Made by a program: the position numbers and the translations under genes
The notes under the pieces: model-generated
Seen by the model: the letters and a program-made list of their open reading frames with translations, nothing else
What the model was told of the DNA's origin: nothing
Database searches by the model: none
Origin: Bradyrhizobium acaciae
GTDB lineage: Bacteria > Pseudomonadota > Alphaproteobacteria > Rhizobiales > Xanthobacteraceae
Direction: 5' to 3'
Assembly (NCBI RefSeq): GCF_020889785.1
Contig: NZ_JACMYK010000001.1
Span: 62,001 to 126,000, forward strand
Length of the DNA stretch: 64,000 bases
Part shown: one piece after another, positions 26,840 through 35,281 of the stretch
Layout: every line of letters begins with the position of its first letter
How positions within the stretch are numbered: the stretch's first letter is position 1

Positions 26840-27065
26840 AACAGCTTCAGCCTGTCGGCCATGCGTCCCAGTTCGGGTAGCGAGTCGGCGCGCATTTTCT
26901 GCATGCCCTGCTGCGGTGGACTTTCACCGTAGCTTCGGCAATGCCGATGTCGTAGGCAATCTCCTTGCTCAGTCGGCCTCTGAATAACAATCTCGCGTTC
27001 TCGCCGGCTCAATGATCTGAAACGCTCCCTTAGATCGATTAGGTCCTTCTCATTTTCCCGACGCG
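26840..27065 (-). pseudogene. LuxR/FixJ-type response regulator C-terminal remnant
   Basis: The minus strand reads LRERFRSLSRREREIV. After one shift it reads LSKEIAYDIGIAEATVKVHRSR, a complete LuxR-type helix-turn-helix, and after a second shift QKMRADSLPELGRMADRLKL, the usual end of FixJ-like regulators. The receiver domain is gone, and two indels break the rest. It is a relic of a two-component regulator next to duplicated decayed sequence. Confidence 0.65.
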
Positions 27066-27139
27066 CTCCATCGCGGGACAACCCGAGCTGAACGGCATCA
27101 AGGCAAAGGCCTTCGCGCGCGCACGGCGGGAGAGAGCCA

Positions 27140-27353
27140 ATGGCTGAGATCGAGGTCTAACGGCCGCTATGAGCGCGAGCACGGCCACCCGCCGGTGAGC
27201 TACTGGATCTGGCACTTCCCCCTGCTCTTCGAGATCGGGGCCCTGCTCTATGAGGTAAAGCTCAACGAGCAGCTGATTTACCCAGCGGCGCTGGACCGGA
27301 CCCGCGCCACCGCCTAACAACGCAAGGCCATCCGGCTCATCGTGGAGCCGTAA
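27140..27353 (+). pseudogene. Second decayed copy of the 19227 gene
   Basis: The start MAEIEV is followed at once by a stop caused by a lost base. In the next frame it reads RYEREHGHPPVSYWIWHF, then GALLYEVKLNEQLIYPAAL and a further stop (TAA in place of the Glu codon) before QRKAI. The order of motifs matches 19227-19429. Flanking DNA similarity runs from about 27095 to 27480 against 19170 to 19570. Confidence 0.6.
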
Positions 27354-27831
27354 GCGCGACGGGCGGCAGCGCTGAAATAGGCCAATTTCATTGGAACGAT
27401 CCACAGCGGAGAAAACTAGCAATCGGGTGAAGGCACCGCCCTCACCGTCCGTCCCAACGCTCCTCCCGAGGGCGCAACATGGTTCATTCTCCGCGCTTCG
27501 TGACACAGATCGACGGCTGGAGGCTCGCTACTCGATTACTTTCGATCCTTTGATCGTTCTGGACTGAGGCTTATGCCGAGTTCTCTGGCCGTCGTTGGAC
27601 TGAATACGACATCGCTAGCTGTTCTATCAAACCAGGCCCACGATGTCGCTTGTTGGCCCATCGCGTCATTTCGCTGCGCTGCGGAACTTATTCGCTATCG
27701 GAATATAGCGGACTTTGGTGAGCCGCCCGCCGGCAAATTTATGGGTTCACGGCCTTTAGGGGCATCCGCCCCGACGAGCTCATCGCCAAGGAGTTATCCA
27801 AACTGGAGACGCTCAACGATGGCTGGCAGCA
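27354..27831. other. Gene-poor stretch with duplicated DNA
   Basis: The first 125 bp belong to the segment shared with 19430-19570. A frame at 27573-27848 is weak. A different frame near 27745-27850 reads FRGIRPDELIAKELSKLETLNDGW, possibly a fragment of an unknown gene. Confidence 0.35.
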
Positions 27832-28788
27832 TCAAGCAAGGTCAATAGGCGCATTTAAACGAGCGCACAGGCCAGGATGTAGTTCTTCATAGACGAGTGT
27901 GCCTCCCAGCTGCTGAGTAAGAAGCAGGACGATCCGCGATCCAAGTCCACCCCGATCGCTTTCACCTTCCCGGCCAACGCCGTTGTCCGCGACGGTTACT
28001 TCAATTCCACTGTCCACCGAGAGGCGGACCGAGATCTGCCCTGGCCGGTTGTCCGGAAATGCGTATTTCAAGGAATTGGTGACAAGCTCGTTAACGACGA
28101 TGCCGATGGCCAAGGCTTGATTGTGCGGCACAATCGCGGACTCGCTGACGACGTTGAACGCGACCGGCCCGCTGGGCGGTAGTGATTGGAATATCTTTTC
28201 AACCACATCCTGCAGGAAGTACCGCATGTCCACTGAACTGGAGTCCTGTCTCAGCGAGAGATGGTCATAAACCTCCGCAGTAATCTGGATGCGGCGCGCT
28301 GTGTCATGCAGCGCGACCACCACGTCGGGTTCGGCGCTTTTGGCCTGAAGGCGTATCATCGCGCTCAGAACCGCCAGATTGTTCTTGGTCCGGTGGGCCA
28401 TTTCCTGCAACAGAAGGGCCTTGTTTTTGTCAGCCTGCATCACGCGCTTCATCTCTAGCCGGAGAAACTCCGCCACCACCGCTGTACCCGCCGCCGTGAT
28501 GATGAAGAGACCGTTGACGGATAGGTAATCAACGCTGACGCCGGCTTGATAGCTCAGATACGCCCCGGCTACGACCGCCATGACCGCCGCCACAAGGCCG
28601 CTTCCGCGATCGAAGACCAGTCCGGATAGAAACACGCCCGGCAACAGCAAAAAGAAGCTGGGATAACCGGTTAGCATCTGCAGACCTGCCTGGACGACTG
28701 AGCACACCAGCATAATGGCTGCCGCAACGCAGTAGCGAACAAGAATTGGCAGATGATGCTCAAGTAACAGCGGATAAAACTTGTTCAT
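27832..28788 (-). CDS. Membrane sensor histidine kinase, HisKA_2 type
   Basis: A 318-residue kinase. Residues 13-105 hold about four membrane helices in a DUF4118-like arrangement (PSFFLLLPGVFLSGLVFD). The HisKA_2 dimerisation box EMAHRTKNNLAVLSAMI carries the phosphorylated His132. The ATPase domain shows NELVTNSLKYAFP (N box), VADNGVG and GLGSRIV (G boxes). There is no PAS domain, so sensing is probably by the membrane part. No response regulator gene is adjacent. Kinases of this class in alphaproteobacteria often feed the PhyR general stress response, which is a possibility only. Confidence 0.88.
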   Translation of the reverse strand: MNKFYPLLLEHHLPILVRYCVAAAIMLVCSVVQAGLQMLTGYPSFFLLLPGVFLSGLVFDRGSGLVAAVMAVVAGAYLSYQAGVSVDYLSVNGLFIITAAGTAVVAEFLRLEMKRVMQADKNKALLLQEMAHRTKNNLAVLSAMIRLQAKSAEPDVVVALHDTARRIQITAEVYDHLSLRQDSSSVDMRYFLQDVVEKIFQSLPPSGPVAFNVVSESAIVPHNQALAIGIVVNELVTNSLKYAFPDNRPGQISVRLSVDSGIEVTVADNGVGREGESDRGGLGSRIVLLLTQQLGGTLVYEELHPGLCARLNAPIDLA

Positions 28789-29030
28789 CTTGTCAAACGG
28801 GTGGCGAGCCGTCCTAGTTCCGGATGCGTGGAACCCTTTTTCAGACGTGCTCCGCCTTAAATCAAGGACGTCTTCGGTTTGGAAATCCTGGAGGACGCCA
28901 TTGGACGTGCACGACGCTCAGCCCGAGTGCATCGTAAGGTGGTCGATCAGCATCGCTCGACCGTCGGGGCCCGAAGCCCTAGCTCAGTCGGCCCGAGATC
29001 AAATTGGGTGTTTCCGCGGTAAACGAGAGC

Positions 29031-30443
29031 TCATTTTGCTAAACTACCCGCCACATTGCGGAATGTGCGCGCATCGCCCAAATCGATAGGGCCGTTGTGT
29101 AGCGTCGCTCGCCTTTCGGCGACGGCATGATCGAACAGTTCAAGGACGAGACCGAATGCGGCCAGATCCTCTGGTTCGATCGCTCCATCGTCGTAGCACC
29201 TGAGGGTTTCGCCGATAATCGCGTCGACCTCTCGCTGATATGTCAGCAGGTCCTGTTCGGACTGGGCTTCGCGAACCTCGGAAACCACGGCGAGAATGCG
29301 ATTGCGCTGGCTTGCGTTGTCGTCGCGTTCGTCCCGGTTCAGATAGCGCCTTAGCCAGGCGGCGGCCGACCCGATCCCGGAGAGAAGAAGGAGTGCGAAC
29401 CAGAAGTAGTCACTGTACTTGTCCAGCAATGTCCGCTCGGTCCCATTGATTACCGCCGCGGCCCCCCGATGGACCGAGGGCTCCGCCTCCTTCTCCGTCT
29501 CGGGCTTCGAGATGTGCGCGGCACCTGCGACCCGTTGCGTGATGGTGTCACGGACCACGAAGAGCTGCCGATAGAAGGCCGCTGCCTTGGCTTCGGACAG
29601 TTCTTTTCTAGTCAGGATGAGATGGTTGACGCTGATGGTGTCGACCTTGTCCTCCGGCCAGGCCGGTTTCGCGTTGAAGACACCGCCCGGAATTTCTTCG
29701 GCTTCGTAACGGGGATGCTTCAGGGCGATAGCTTCGGATGCTTCGACCGGAAGAAACTTCGGACCTCCGCGCGACTGCGCCGTCGCGGCGATCGCGTCGG
29801 CAGTGATCTTGCTGTCGAGCGGACCGACGGCGAGATACGCGTCGAGTGTGGCGTCTTGCGCAAGCTTTTCGATTTCTTCAGTCCCGAATTGAACCATCGT
29901 GACCTTTTCCGGCTCCACGCCGGAGCCGACTAGAATGGTCCGCAGGAGTGCGAGGTTGGCGCCGGTCTTTCCGATGACGCCGACCTTGTGACCGGCCAGA
30001 TCGGCGATCTCTCCGATCTTGCCGCTGGCCTTCTTCTTTGAGTCCCTGCCCGGTCGCCCCGAGGGCGACCACAGGACGACGTAGTTCTTCCGCAAGACGG
30101 CCAACGTTTGCGCGTCGGGCGGCATCCCGAGATCGCCGCGTCCCACCGCGAGGTCTGTTTTGCCGGCACCCAGCAAAGCCAGGGATTCGGCCGCTCCTGC
30201 AGTCGTGAGCGGAGCGAGTCTCACCGTCCTGCTTTCCTCATCGAAAGCCTCCGCCATCGCTTGAATCACTTGAAGGTCATCGCTGCCCGCGGGGCCGACG
30301 GCGATCCGGAGGGTTTCGGGCTGCAAGGCGTAGTACAGAGCTGCCGCGGCGGCGCCGAAGGCGACAAACCCCACGGCCAATACGATGAGAAGCCTTCGTT
30401 GGCGTCGATCGTGTGCGCCCCTCGCTGGATCGGACGGTGACAT
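29031..30443 (-). CDS. Membrane-anchored TAXI-family solute-binding protein, orphan
   Basis: A 470-residue protein. An N-terminal anchor (RRLLIVLAVGFVAFGAAAAA) is followed by a TAXI (TRAP-associated) binding domain over about residues 50-330: LRIAVGPAGSDDLQVIQAMA, then KTDLAVGRGD and VGVIGKTGANLALLRTIL. A second membrane helix follows near 350 (YFWFALLLLSGIGSAAAWL) and then a 90-residue cytoplasmic helical tail. No DctM/DctQ permease lies next to it, and TAXI proteins normally have none of this tail. It may act as a receptor rather than a transporter part. That is inference from topology and context. Confidence 0.85.
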   Translation of the reverse strand: MSPSDPARGAHDRRQRRLLIVLAVGFVAFGAAAAALYYALQPETLRIAVGPAGSDDLQVIQAMAEAFDEESRTVRLAPLTTAGAAESLALLGAGKTDLAVGRGDLGMPPDAQTLAVLRKNYVVLWSPSGRPGRDSKKKASGKIGEIADLAGHKVGVIGKTGANLALLRTILVGSGVEPEKVTMVQFGTEEIEKLAQDATLDAYLAVGPLDSKITADAIAATAQSRGGPKFLPVEASEAIALKHPRYEAEEIPGGVFNAKPAWPEDKVDTISVNHLILTRKELSEAKAAAFYRQLFVVRDTITQRVAGAAHISKPETEKEAEPSVHRGAAAVINGTERTLLDKYSDYFWFALLLLSGIGSAAAWLRRYLNRDERDDNASQRNRILAVVSEVREAQSEQDLLTYQREVDAIIGETLRCYDDGAIEPEDLAAFGLVLELFDHAVAERRATLHNGPIDLGDARTFRNVAGSLAK

Positions 30444-31024
30444 CAGCAGAACCTACGTAAACAACCGCCTGCGTTCGCCCGTGATGTCTGATCTCAAGCG
30501 CGACATGGCGATCCTCGCGACCAGTTGGCGGCCTCTCAGCCGGCGAGAAGCGCCGACGGCGATGAGCACCTTGCGGTGACACTGCCCAGGAACAATTTGA
30601 GCGGCGGGGGTTCTTGCTTCCCGCTCCTTGCCCTGGCCCGCCCGGAGCAAAAACCTAGTCCCCTACGTTGGCGGCCTGGACCCTTGTCGAGGTCGTTACT
30701 TAGGGCTGGACGCAGGGCCGCTTCCCGGACTCGCTCCTTCTTCATTCGAGCTTGGCCGAACCTGCGACATCGCACAGAAGCGGTTGTCATCGAAAATGAA
30801 GAATGGACCGCTCTCGACGTCGGCTCCCGTGCGTACATCCGACACGGGAGCCGACGATGCGGACCTTCGAAAGGCCGCTAGAGCGTAGGGAGTAGAGCAT
30901 CGGCCCAACGCTGGAGCATTAACCTAGGATATTCTCTCGCTGAAGGGGTATGTCAGCCTCACCCGCATAGGAACAGTCTGCCCCAGGGCGAGTTTCAAGG
31001 CATTCGTTAGCCTAGAGGTGCAAG
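30444..31024. other. Intergenic stretch with a long palindrome
   Basis: No gene is supported. The region carries the promoter side of two divergent genes and a 14-bp inverted repeat at 30818-30856. Confidence 0.4.
30818..30856. repeat. 14-bp perfect inverted repeat
   Basis: CGTCGGCTCCCGTG at 30818-30831 pairs with CACGGGAGCCGACG at 30843-30856 around 11 nt. Without a T-run it could be an operator, a terminator or a dispersed palindrome. Confidence 0.6.
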
Positions 31025-31813
31025 ATGCGTAACTCGCTGCTTGGAAGCTCAATTCTGACTGCGGTGCTGCTCGCCAGCCCCCTCGCCCACGCGCAAAGTT
31101 CTGCGCAAAGTCAAACCCAAGGTGCCGAGCAGAACAAGAGCGCTCAACATTCAACTCAAGGCGCCACCCCAAACGGATCGGAGCAAGCCACGCAACCTGG
31201 ACAGGGCTCTTCCGATCGGAGTTCCCGCCAGGAGCAGCAACAGGGCAATCAAGAACAGCGTCGTGTTGGCGAAGAAGGGCGTGGCGACGAGCGGAACTCG
31301 CGCTCCGCACGTTCGGATCGCGAGGAGGGAGGTCGCCGGTACGACGAAGGACGGTCGAGAGAAGGCGACCGATACGATGAAGGACGGCGATACGAAGAGG
31401 GCCGTCGGTACGATGAGCGCCGCCGATACGGCGATCGCGACAGGTACGGAGAGCGCGATCGATACTATGAGGGACGGCATTATGGCGACCGATATGAGGG
31501 CCAGCGTTACGAAGAAAGGCGGTATGGGCGGGCGGAGCGCGAGTACCACGGTCCTCGAAACCTTCAGGTCACCCGCCGGCAGCGCGCCCGCGTGCACGAC
31601 ATTCTAATTCGAAGGCACGTGGAGCCAGCGCAGATCGACTTCCCTGTCCGCATCGGCGCGCGCGTACCTGAGTACGTCACTTCGTACGAACTGCCAGACG
31701 AGATCTACGACTACGCTCCGGGTTACGAGGGATATCGTTACTTCGTTGCGAACGACGAGATCGTCATCGTCGATCCGGGGACTATGGAAGTCGTGGCGGT
31801 AATGGACGATTAG
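31025..31813 (+). CDS. Exported DUF1236-type protein with charged Arg/Tyr repeats
   Basis: A 262-residue protein. A signal peptide (MRNSLLGSSILTAVLLASP, cleavage near AHA) is followed by a Gln/Ser/Asn-rich segment. About 80 residues of short repeats of the RRYDEGR, RYGDRDRYGERDRYY type come next. The C-terminal 65 residues (RIGARVPEYVTSYELPDEIYDYAP, then EIVIVDPGTMEVVAVMDD) match the DUF1236 layout common in rhizobia. The repeats are strongly charged and probably disordered. A periplasmic or outer-surface role is likely, but the exact job is unknown. Confidence 0.75.
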   Translation: MRNSLLGSSILTAVLLASPLAHAQSSAQSQTQGAEQNKSAQHSTQGATPNGSEQATQPGQGSSDRSSRQEQQQGNQEQRRVGEEGRGDERNSRSARSDREEGGRRYDEGRSREGDRYDEGRRYEEGRRYDERRRYGDRDRYGERDRYYEGRHYGDRYEGQRYEERRYGRAEREYHGPRNLQVTRRQRARVHDILIRRHVEPAQIDFPVRIGARVPEYVTSYELPDEIYDYAPGYEGYRYFVANDEIVIVDPGTMEVVAVMDD

Positions 31814-32036
31814 AATTGGCAATTGACGAGGTCGGCCGCGAAAGAGCATTTGCCCGAGCTCGCGAACAGAGGTGGAGGGGTGGACCGATAGCACTCCTCC
31901 GGCCTCGGCGTGGGGAGATATTGTGAACGAGCTGCGAGCCGAAGCGTCGCCGCGATCGGTCGAAACAGAGGCCCTAGTGAACCTCCTCCGAATGAGTGGA
32001 CACCTGTAGTAGGCTCAGAGAGCCCGGAGGTGTCGG

Positions 32037-32351
32037 ATGCAAGAGCGTCAACGTCGGTCGTTTACCGAGGAGTACAAGCGGCAGGCCGCTGAGCTGGTGG
32101 TATCGAGTGGCCGGTCGATCACGGCGGTCGGCAAGGAACTCGGTCTGCGCGATTCGGTGCTGCGGCGCTGGGTGGAGAAGCTCCGGCAGGAGCCGGCATC
32201 GGCGACGCGGCGCCCCATCACGCAGGCGGCGCCGATGCCGGCTGACCAGGCTGCCGAGATCGCCCGGCTGCGCGAGGAGAACGAGCGGCTGCGCATGGAA
32301 CGGGACATTTTAAAAAAGTCGATCGCGATCTTTGCCGGAACCCGGACATGA
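32037..32351 (+). CDS. IS3-family transposase OrfA
   Basis: A 104-residue DNA-binding protein of the IS3 family. A helix-turn-helix occupies the N-terminus (FTEEYKRQAAELVVSSG, then LRDSVLRRWVEKL). A leucine-zipper-like coil follows (AEIARLREENERLRMERDILKKS) that mediates dimerisation. An A-AAA-AAG slippery site at 32312-32318 lies in the zero frame near the end, and the downstream gene is in the minus-one frame. The gene can therefore also yield an OrfAB fusion. Confidence 0.9.
   Translation: MQERQRRSFTEEYKRQAAELVVSSGRSITAVGKELGLRDSVLRRWVEKLRQEPASATRRPITQAAPMPADQAAEIARLREENERLRMERDILKKSIAIFAGTRT
32312..32318 (+). other. Programmed minus-one frameshift site (A_AAA_AAG)
   Basis: The heptamer is in register with orfA codons (TTA AAA AAG). 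Slipping back one base enters the orfB frame, which is open from here through the orfB ATG. This is the classical IS3-family arrangement for making the OrfAB transposase. Confidence 0.75.
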
Positions 32352-33196
32352 GCTTCCGCTTCATCGAGGATCATCGCAATGCCTATCCGGTACGGCTGAT
32401 GTGCGCCGTGCTCGAGGTCTCGGCGGCTGGTTATTATGCTTGGCGTGAGCGCCCGCTGAGCGCACGCACGACCAGCAATGCCGCGCTCCTGGCTGCGATC
32501 CGACAGGTCCATCAGGACAGCGGCGGACGCTATGGCAGTCCGCGGGTCCATGCCGCGCTGCAGGTGCAGGGACGTGGCGCCAGTCGTGGCCGGATCGAAC
32601 GCTTGATGCACCGGCACGGCATCCGCGCCATCATGGCACCGCCGCGCCGCGTTCGAACCACCGACAGCCATCATGGCCTGCCGATCGCGCCGAACCTCAT
32701 CGAACGTCATTTTGCCGCCACGGCCGCGAACCGGATCTGGCTCGCCGATATCACCTACATTCCGACTGCGGAGGGCTGGCTCTACCTGGCGGCCGTCATG
32801 GACCTGTTCAGCCGCAAGATCGTCGGCTGGGCGATGCGGGATCACATGCAGGTCGAACTCGCCTCGTCCGCCCTGAAGATGGCAATCCAGCAGCAGCAGC
32901 CGAAAGCCGGATTGATCCATCACTCCGACCGCGGCGTGCAGTATGCCTCACAGGACTATCGCGCGGTCCTGTCGGCCGCTGGCATCACCGGATCGATGAG
33001 CCGCAAGGCCGACTGCTACGACAATGCCCCGATGGAGAGCTTCTTCCATACCTTGAAGACCGAGCTCGTTCATCATCGCCAATACAACACCCGAGCCGAG
33101 GCCCAGCGCGATATCTTCGCCTTCATCGAGGGCTTCTACAATCGAACCAGACTCCATTCCGCCATCGGGTACATCGCCCCGATCGAGTGGAGCTAA
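32348..33196 (+). CDS. IS3-family transposase OrfB (DDE integrase core)
   Basis: A 282-residue protein overlapping orfA by 4 bp (ATGA). An HTH_21-type segment (GRYGSPRVHAAL) precedes the rve integrase core. The DDE residues are visible: Asp in WLADITYIP, Asp in IHHSDRGVQYAS and Glu in DNAPMESFFHTLKTE, with the family's YNTRAEAQRDIFAFIEGFYN and HSAIGYIAP end. Length and motifs are complete, so the element could be active. Confidence 0.92.
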   Translation: MSFRFIEDHRNAYPVRLMCAVLEVSAAGYYAWRERPLSARTTSNAALLAAIRQVHQDSGGRYGSPRVHAALQVQGRGASRGRIERLMHRHGIRAIMAPPRRVRTTDSHHGLPIAPNLIERHFAATAANRIWLADITYIPTAEGWLYLAAVMDLFSRKIVGWAMRDHMQVELASSALKMAIQQQQPKAGLIHHSDRGVQYASQDYRAVLSAAGITGSMSRKADCYDNAPMESFFHTLKTELVHHRQYNTRAEAQRDIFAFIEGFYNRTRLHSAIGYIAPIEWS

Positions 33197-33228
33197 AAGC
33201 AGCTTAACCCTGTCCACTTTCTTGGGGG

Positions 33229-33574
33229 AAGATCAAGGACCGCCCACCCCGCCGAACGAGAACAACATCCCGCAGTTGTCCGCACGCGCTCGTCAATCCG
33301 CTCGGCGTTTGCCGTCGATGGATACGCTCGACATCCTGTCTCGCCCTCGCCATCCGATACCGTCACTCATCGCATCGATCCAGCTTATTTTTTGACGCAG
33401 CGTCGAAGCAAATTAAGACCGGTTGGCCGCTCCTGCTATGCTTGGCGTCGGATCGGCATTGATCGCCAGCCAGTCGTGACGATACTGCTCGCGATGGTCC
33501 CGGCCCAATAGCGCAGGCAAGCCCTAGATCGACTGGTACTCGGCAATGGCGCGCGTACCCGCTAACCTGGACGT
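33229..33574. other. Gene-poor stretch downstream of the IS
   Basis: No intact gene. On the minus strand a short frame reads GRDHREQYRHDWLAINADP near 33425-33500, a possible fragment of an unrecognised gene disrupted in this area. Confidence 0.35.
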
Positions 33575-34252
33575 TCAGTCGAGCCCCTCGCAGTTAAGTT
33601 CGTGAAGCGTTTTGTCCACCCACGATGTATCGTGCGTACCCGCCATGATGTTCGCGATCTGCTTCTGCTCCGCCTCGTACTTCGCAGTAGCGCCCTTGAG
33701 CACCGTATCGACATCGTCAAACGGTACGCAGAGCATTCCGTCATCGTCTCCGATGATGAGATCGCCCGGATTGATCACCATGCCATCGATCGCAATCGGA
33801 ACATTGATCTCGCCGGGCCCGTTTTTGTAAGGCCCGCGATGGGTGACGCCCGCCGCGAAAACAGGAAACTTCTGGCCCCGGATGAAGCCGGCATCTCGAA
33901 TCGCACCATTGATCACAATGCCGGCAAGCCCGCTCTTGATGATCCGCGTCAGCATCATTTCGCCGATCAGCGCATTCGTGAGATCGCCCCCTGCATCGAC
34001 GACGATGACATCGCCAGGTTCGGCGATTGCCATCGCCTTGTGGAGCATCAGGTTGTCGCCCGGCCGTGTCTTGACGGTGAGCGCCACGCCGGCCATCCCT
34101 CCGGCCTGATGCATGGGCCGAAGCCGCGCGCCGGCTGCCGTCATCCGGGACATGCTGTCGCTGACGTTCGCTACCGGCAGACGGGCAAAGCGTTCGACGA
34201 CCTCGGTCGCCACTTTTCTTTGCCGCTTTAGTATCCTGAATCCTACAGACAT
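33575..34252 (-). CDS. RraA-like aldolase (4-hydroxy-4-methyl-2-oxoglutarate aldolase type)
   Basis: A 225-residue RraA-fold protein. Key segments are GDVIVVDAGGD, the substrate/metal motif GLAGIVINGAIRD and GDLIIGDDDGMLCVP. In the 4,5-protocatechuate and gallate pathways this fold (LigK/GalC) cleaves 4-carboxy-4-hydroxy-2-oxoadipate to pyruvate and oxaloacetate. The same fold also gives RNase E regulators and other lyases. Context with a LigI-like amidohydrolase, transporters and dehydrogenases supports a catabolic aldolase. It is the last gene of the minus-strand operon, 69 bp after the amidohydrolase. An AAGGA site precedes the ATG. Confidence 0.8.
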   Translation of the reverse strand: MSVGFRILKRQRKVATEVVERFARLPVANVSDSMSRMTAAGARLRPMHQAGGMAGVALTVKTRPGDNLMLHKAMAIAEPGDVIVVDAGGDLTNALIGEMMLTRIIKSGLAGIVINGAIRDAGFIRGQKFPVFAAGVTHRGPYKNGPGEINVPIAIDGMVINPGDLIIGDDDGMLCVPFDDVDTVLKGATAKYEAEQKQIANIMAGTHDTSWVDKTLHELNCEGLD

Positions 34253-34321
34253 GCGTTGTCCTTCTCGATGTTCTCAAAATGAAACCGTTGCGTTCTCGCT
34301 GTTTCCCTGTGCATCGAAGCC

Positions 34322-35281
34322 CTAGAAGCCGAACAGTTCGGCGGGATTTTCGACCAGGATGCGATGGCGCGTTTTTTCGTCCGGTGCCCAGTCTGCGAGG
34401 AGATCGAGCAGCAGGGCATCGTCCGGCTTGGTGCCGCGCTGGGTGGGATGCGGCCAGTCGGTGCCCCACAAGATACGTTGCGGTGTAGCCTGCACGTAGG
34501 CCCGCGCTACTTCGCTGGAATCTGCGTAAGGCGGACCGAGCTTGCTGTCCTCATAGGGCTCTGTCACCTTCACCCAGGTGCGCCCCTCATCCAGCATGCG
34601 GCGGACTGCGGCGAATGCCGGATGCTTGAGACCGTCAGGCTGCGGGATACGCCCGAGATGGTCGATCACCACCTTGGTGGGAAGCGACCGGATGACGCTC
34701 TCATGGGTTACGACCTGATCGCCCGTCATCAGGATCTGCACGTGCCAGCCGAAGGGGTTCACCCGCTTGGCGAGCGTGGTCAGCATCTCCGGTGTCGTCG
34801 TTCCCCAGCTCTGCGGAGACACGAAGTTGACCCGGATGGCGCGGACGCCGGCATCCGTCAGCAGGCGCAGCTCTGCATCCTTGACGTCGGTGTCGACGAC
34901 GGCAACCCCGCGCGCCGCGGACCCCAGCTGGCCCAGTGCGTCCACGAGACATCGGTTATCGATGCCATAGGTCGACGGCTGTACCACCACGCTTCGCGTC
35001 GTGCCGAGCCGGCGCTGCAGTGATCGATAATCCGCAACCGTTGCACCGGGCGGAAAGCCCTGGCGCCAATGCGGCGAGACGGGAAATCGTTCGTCGTAGA
35101 TGTGGTGGTGGCAGTCGCACGCGCCCGCGGGCGCATCCAGGCGCGGCGGCGCGGATCCGGTGCTGTTGGGAACCGCCTGGTCAACGCCGGCCGCCCACGC
35201 ACCCGTGCTCGCAGCCAGCATGCCGGCGAGAACGGAGCGTCGGGTGATGGTGAGCTTTGGCTTTTTGCGACGCGTGCTCAT
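34322..35281 (-). CDS. Tat-exported amidohydrolase, LigI-like (first of two)
   Basis: A 319-residue amidohydrolase_2 protein. The N-terminus has a twin-arginine signal (TITRRSVLAGMLAAS), so export of a folded, metal-bound enzyme is expected. The barrel shows ACDCHHHIYD, VVQPSTYGIDNR, VRAIRVNFV, KVVIDHLGRIPQP, TWVKVTEPYE and ILWGTDWPHPT, the pattern of 2-pyrone-4,6-dicarboxylate lactonase relatives. It overlaps the upstream MFS gene by 4 bp. A paralogue with the same layout is at 43074-44027. A lactone hydrolase acting before uptake is the likely role, and the exact substrate is open. Confidence 0.82.
   Translation of the reverse strand: MSTRRKKPKLTITRRSVLAGMLAASTGAWAAGVDQAVPNSTGSAPPRLDAPAGACDCHHHIYDERFPVSPHWRQGFPPGATVADYRSLQRRLGTTRSVVVQPSTYGIDNRCLVDALGQLGSAARGVAVVDTDVKDAELRLLTDAGVRAIRVNFVSPQSWGTTTPEMLTTLAKRVNPFGWHVQILMTGDQVVTHESVIRSLPTKVVIDHLGRIPQPDGLKHPAFAAVRRMLDEGRTWVKVTEPYEDSKLGPPYADSSEVARAYVQATPQRILWGTDWPHPTQRGTKPDDALLLDLLADWAPDEKTRHRILVENPAELFGF

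Larger units (their letters stand above)
31985..33228 (+). mobile_element. IS3-family insertion sequence, apparently intact
   Basis: Two overlapping genes with a DDE transposase and a programmed frameshift site lie between imperfect inverted ends. The left end (31985-32002, ...GAGTGGACA) and the right end (33211-33228, TGTCCACTTT...) match at 13 of 18 positions when one is reversed. I could not identify a clear target duplication, so the exact tips are approximate. It sits just beyond the 3' end of the catabolic operon. Confidence 0.8.
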
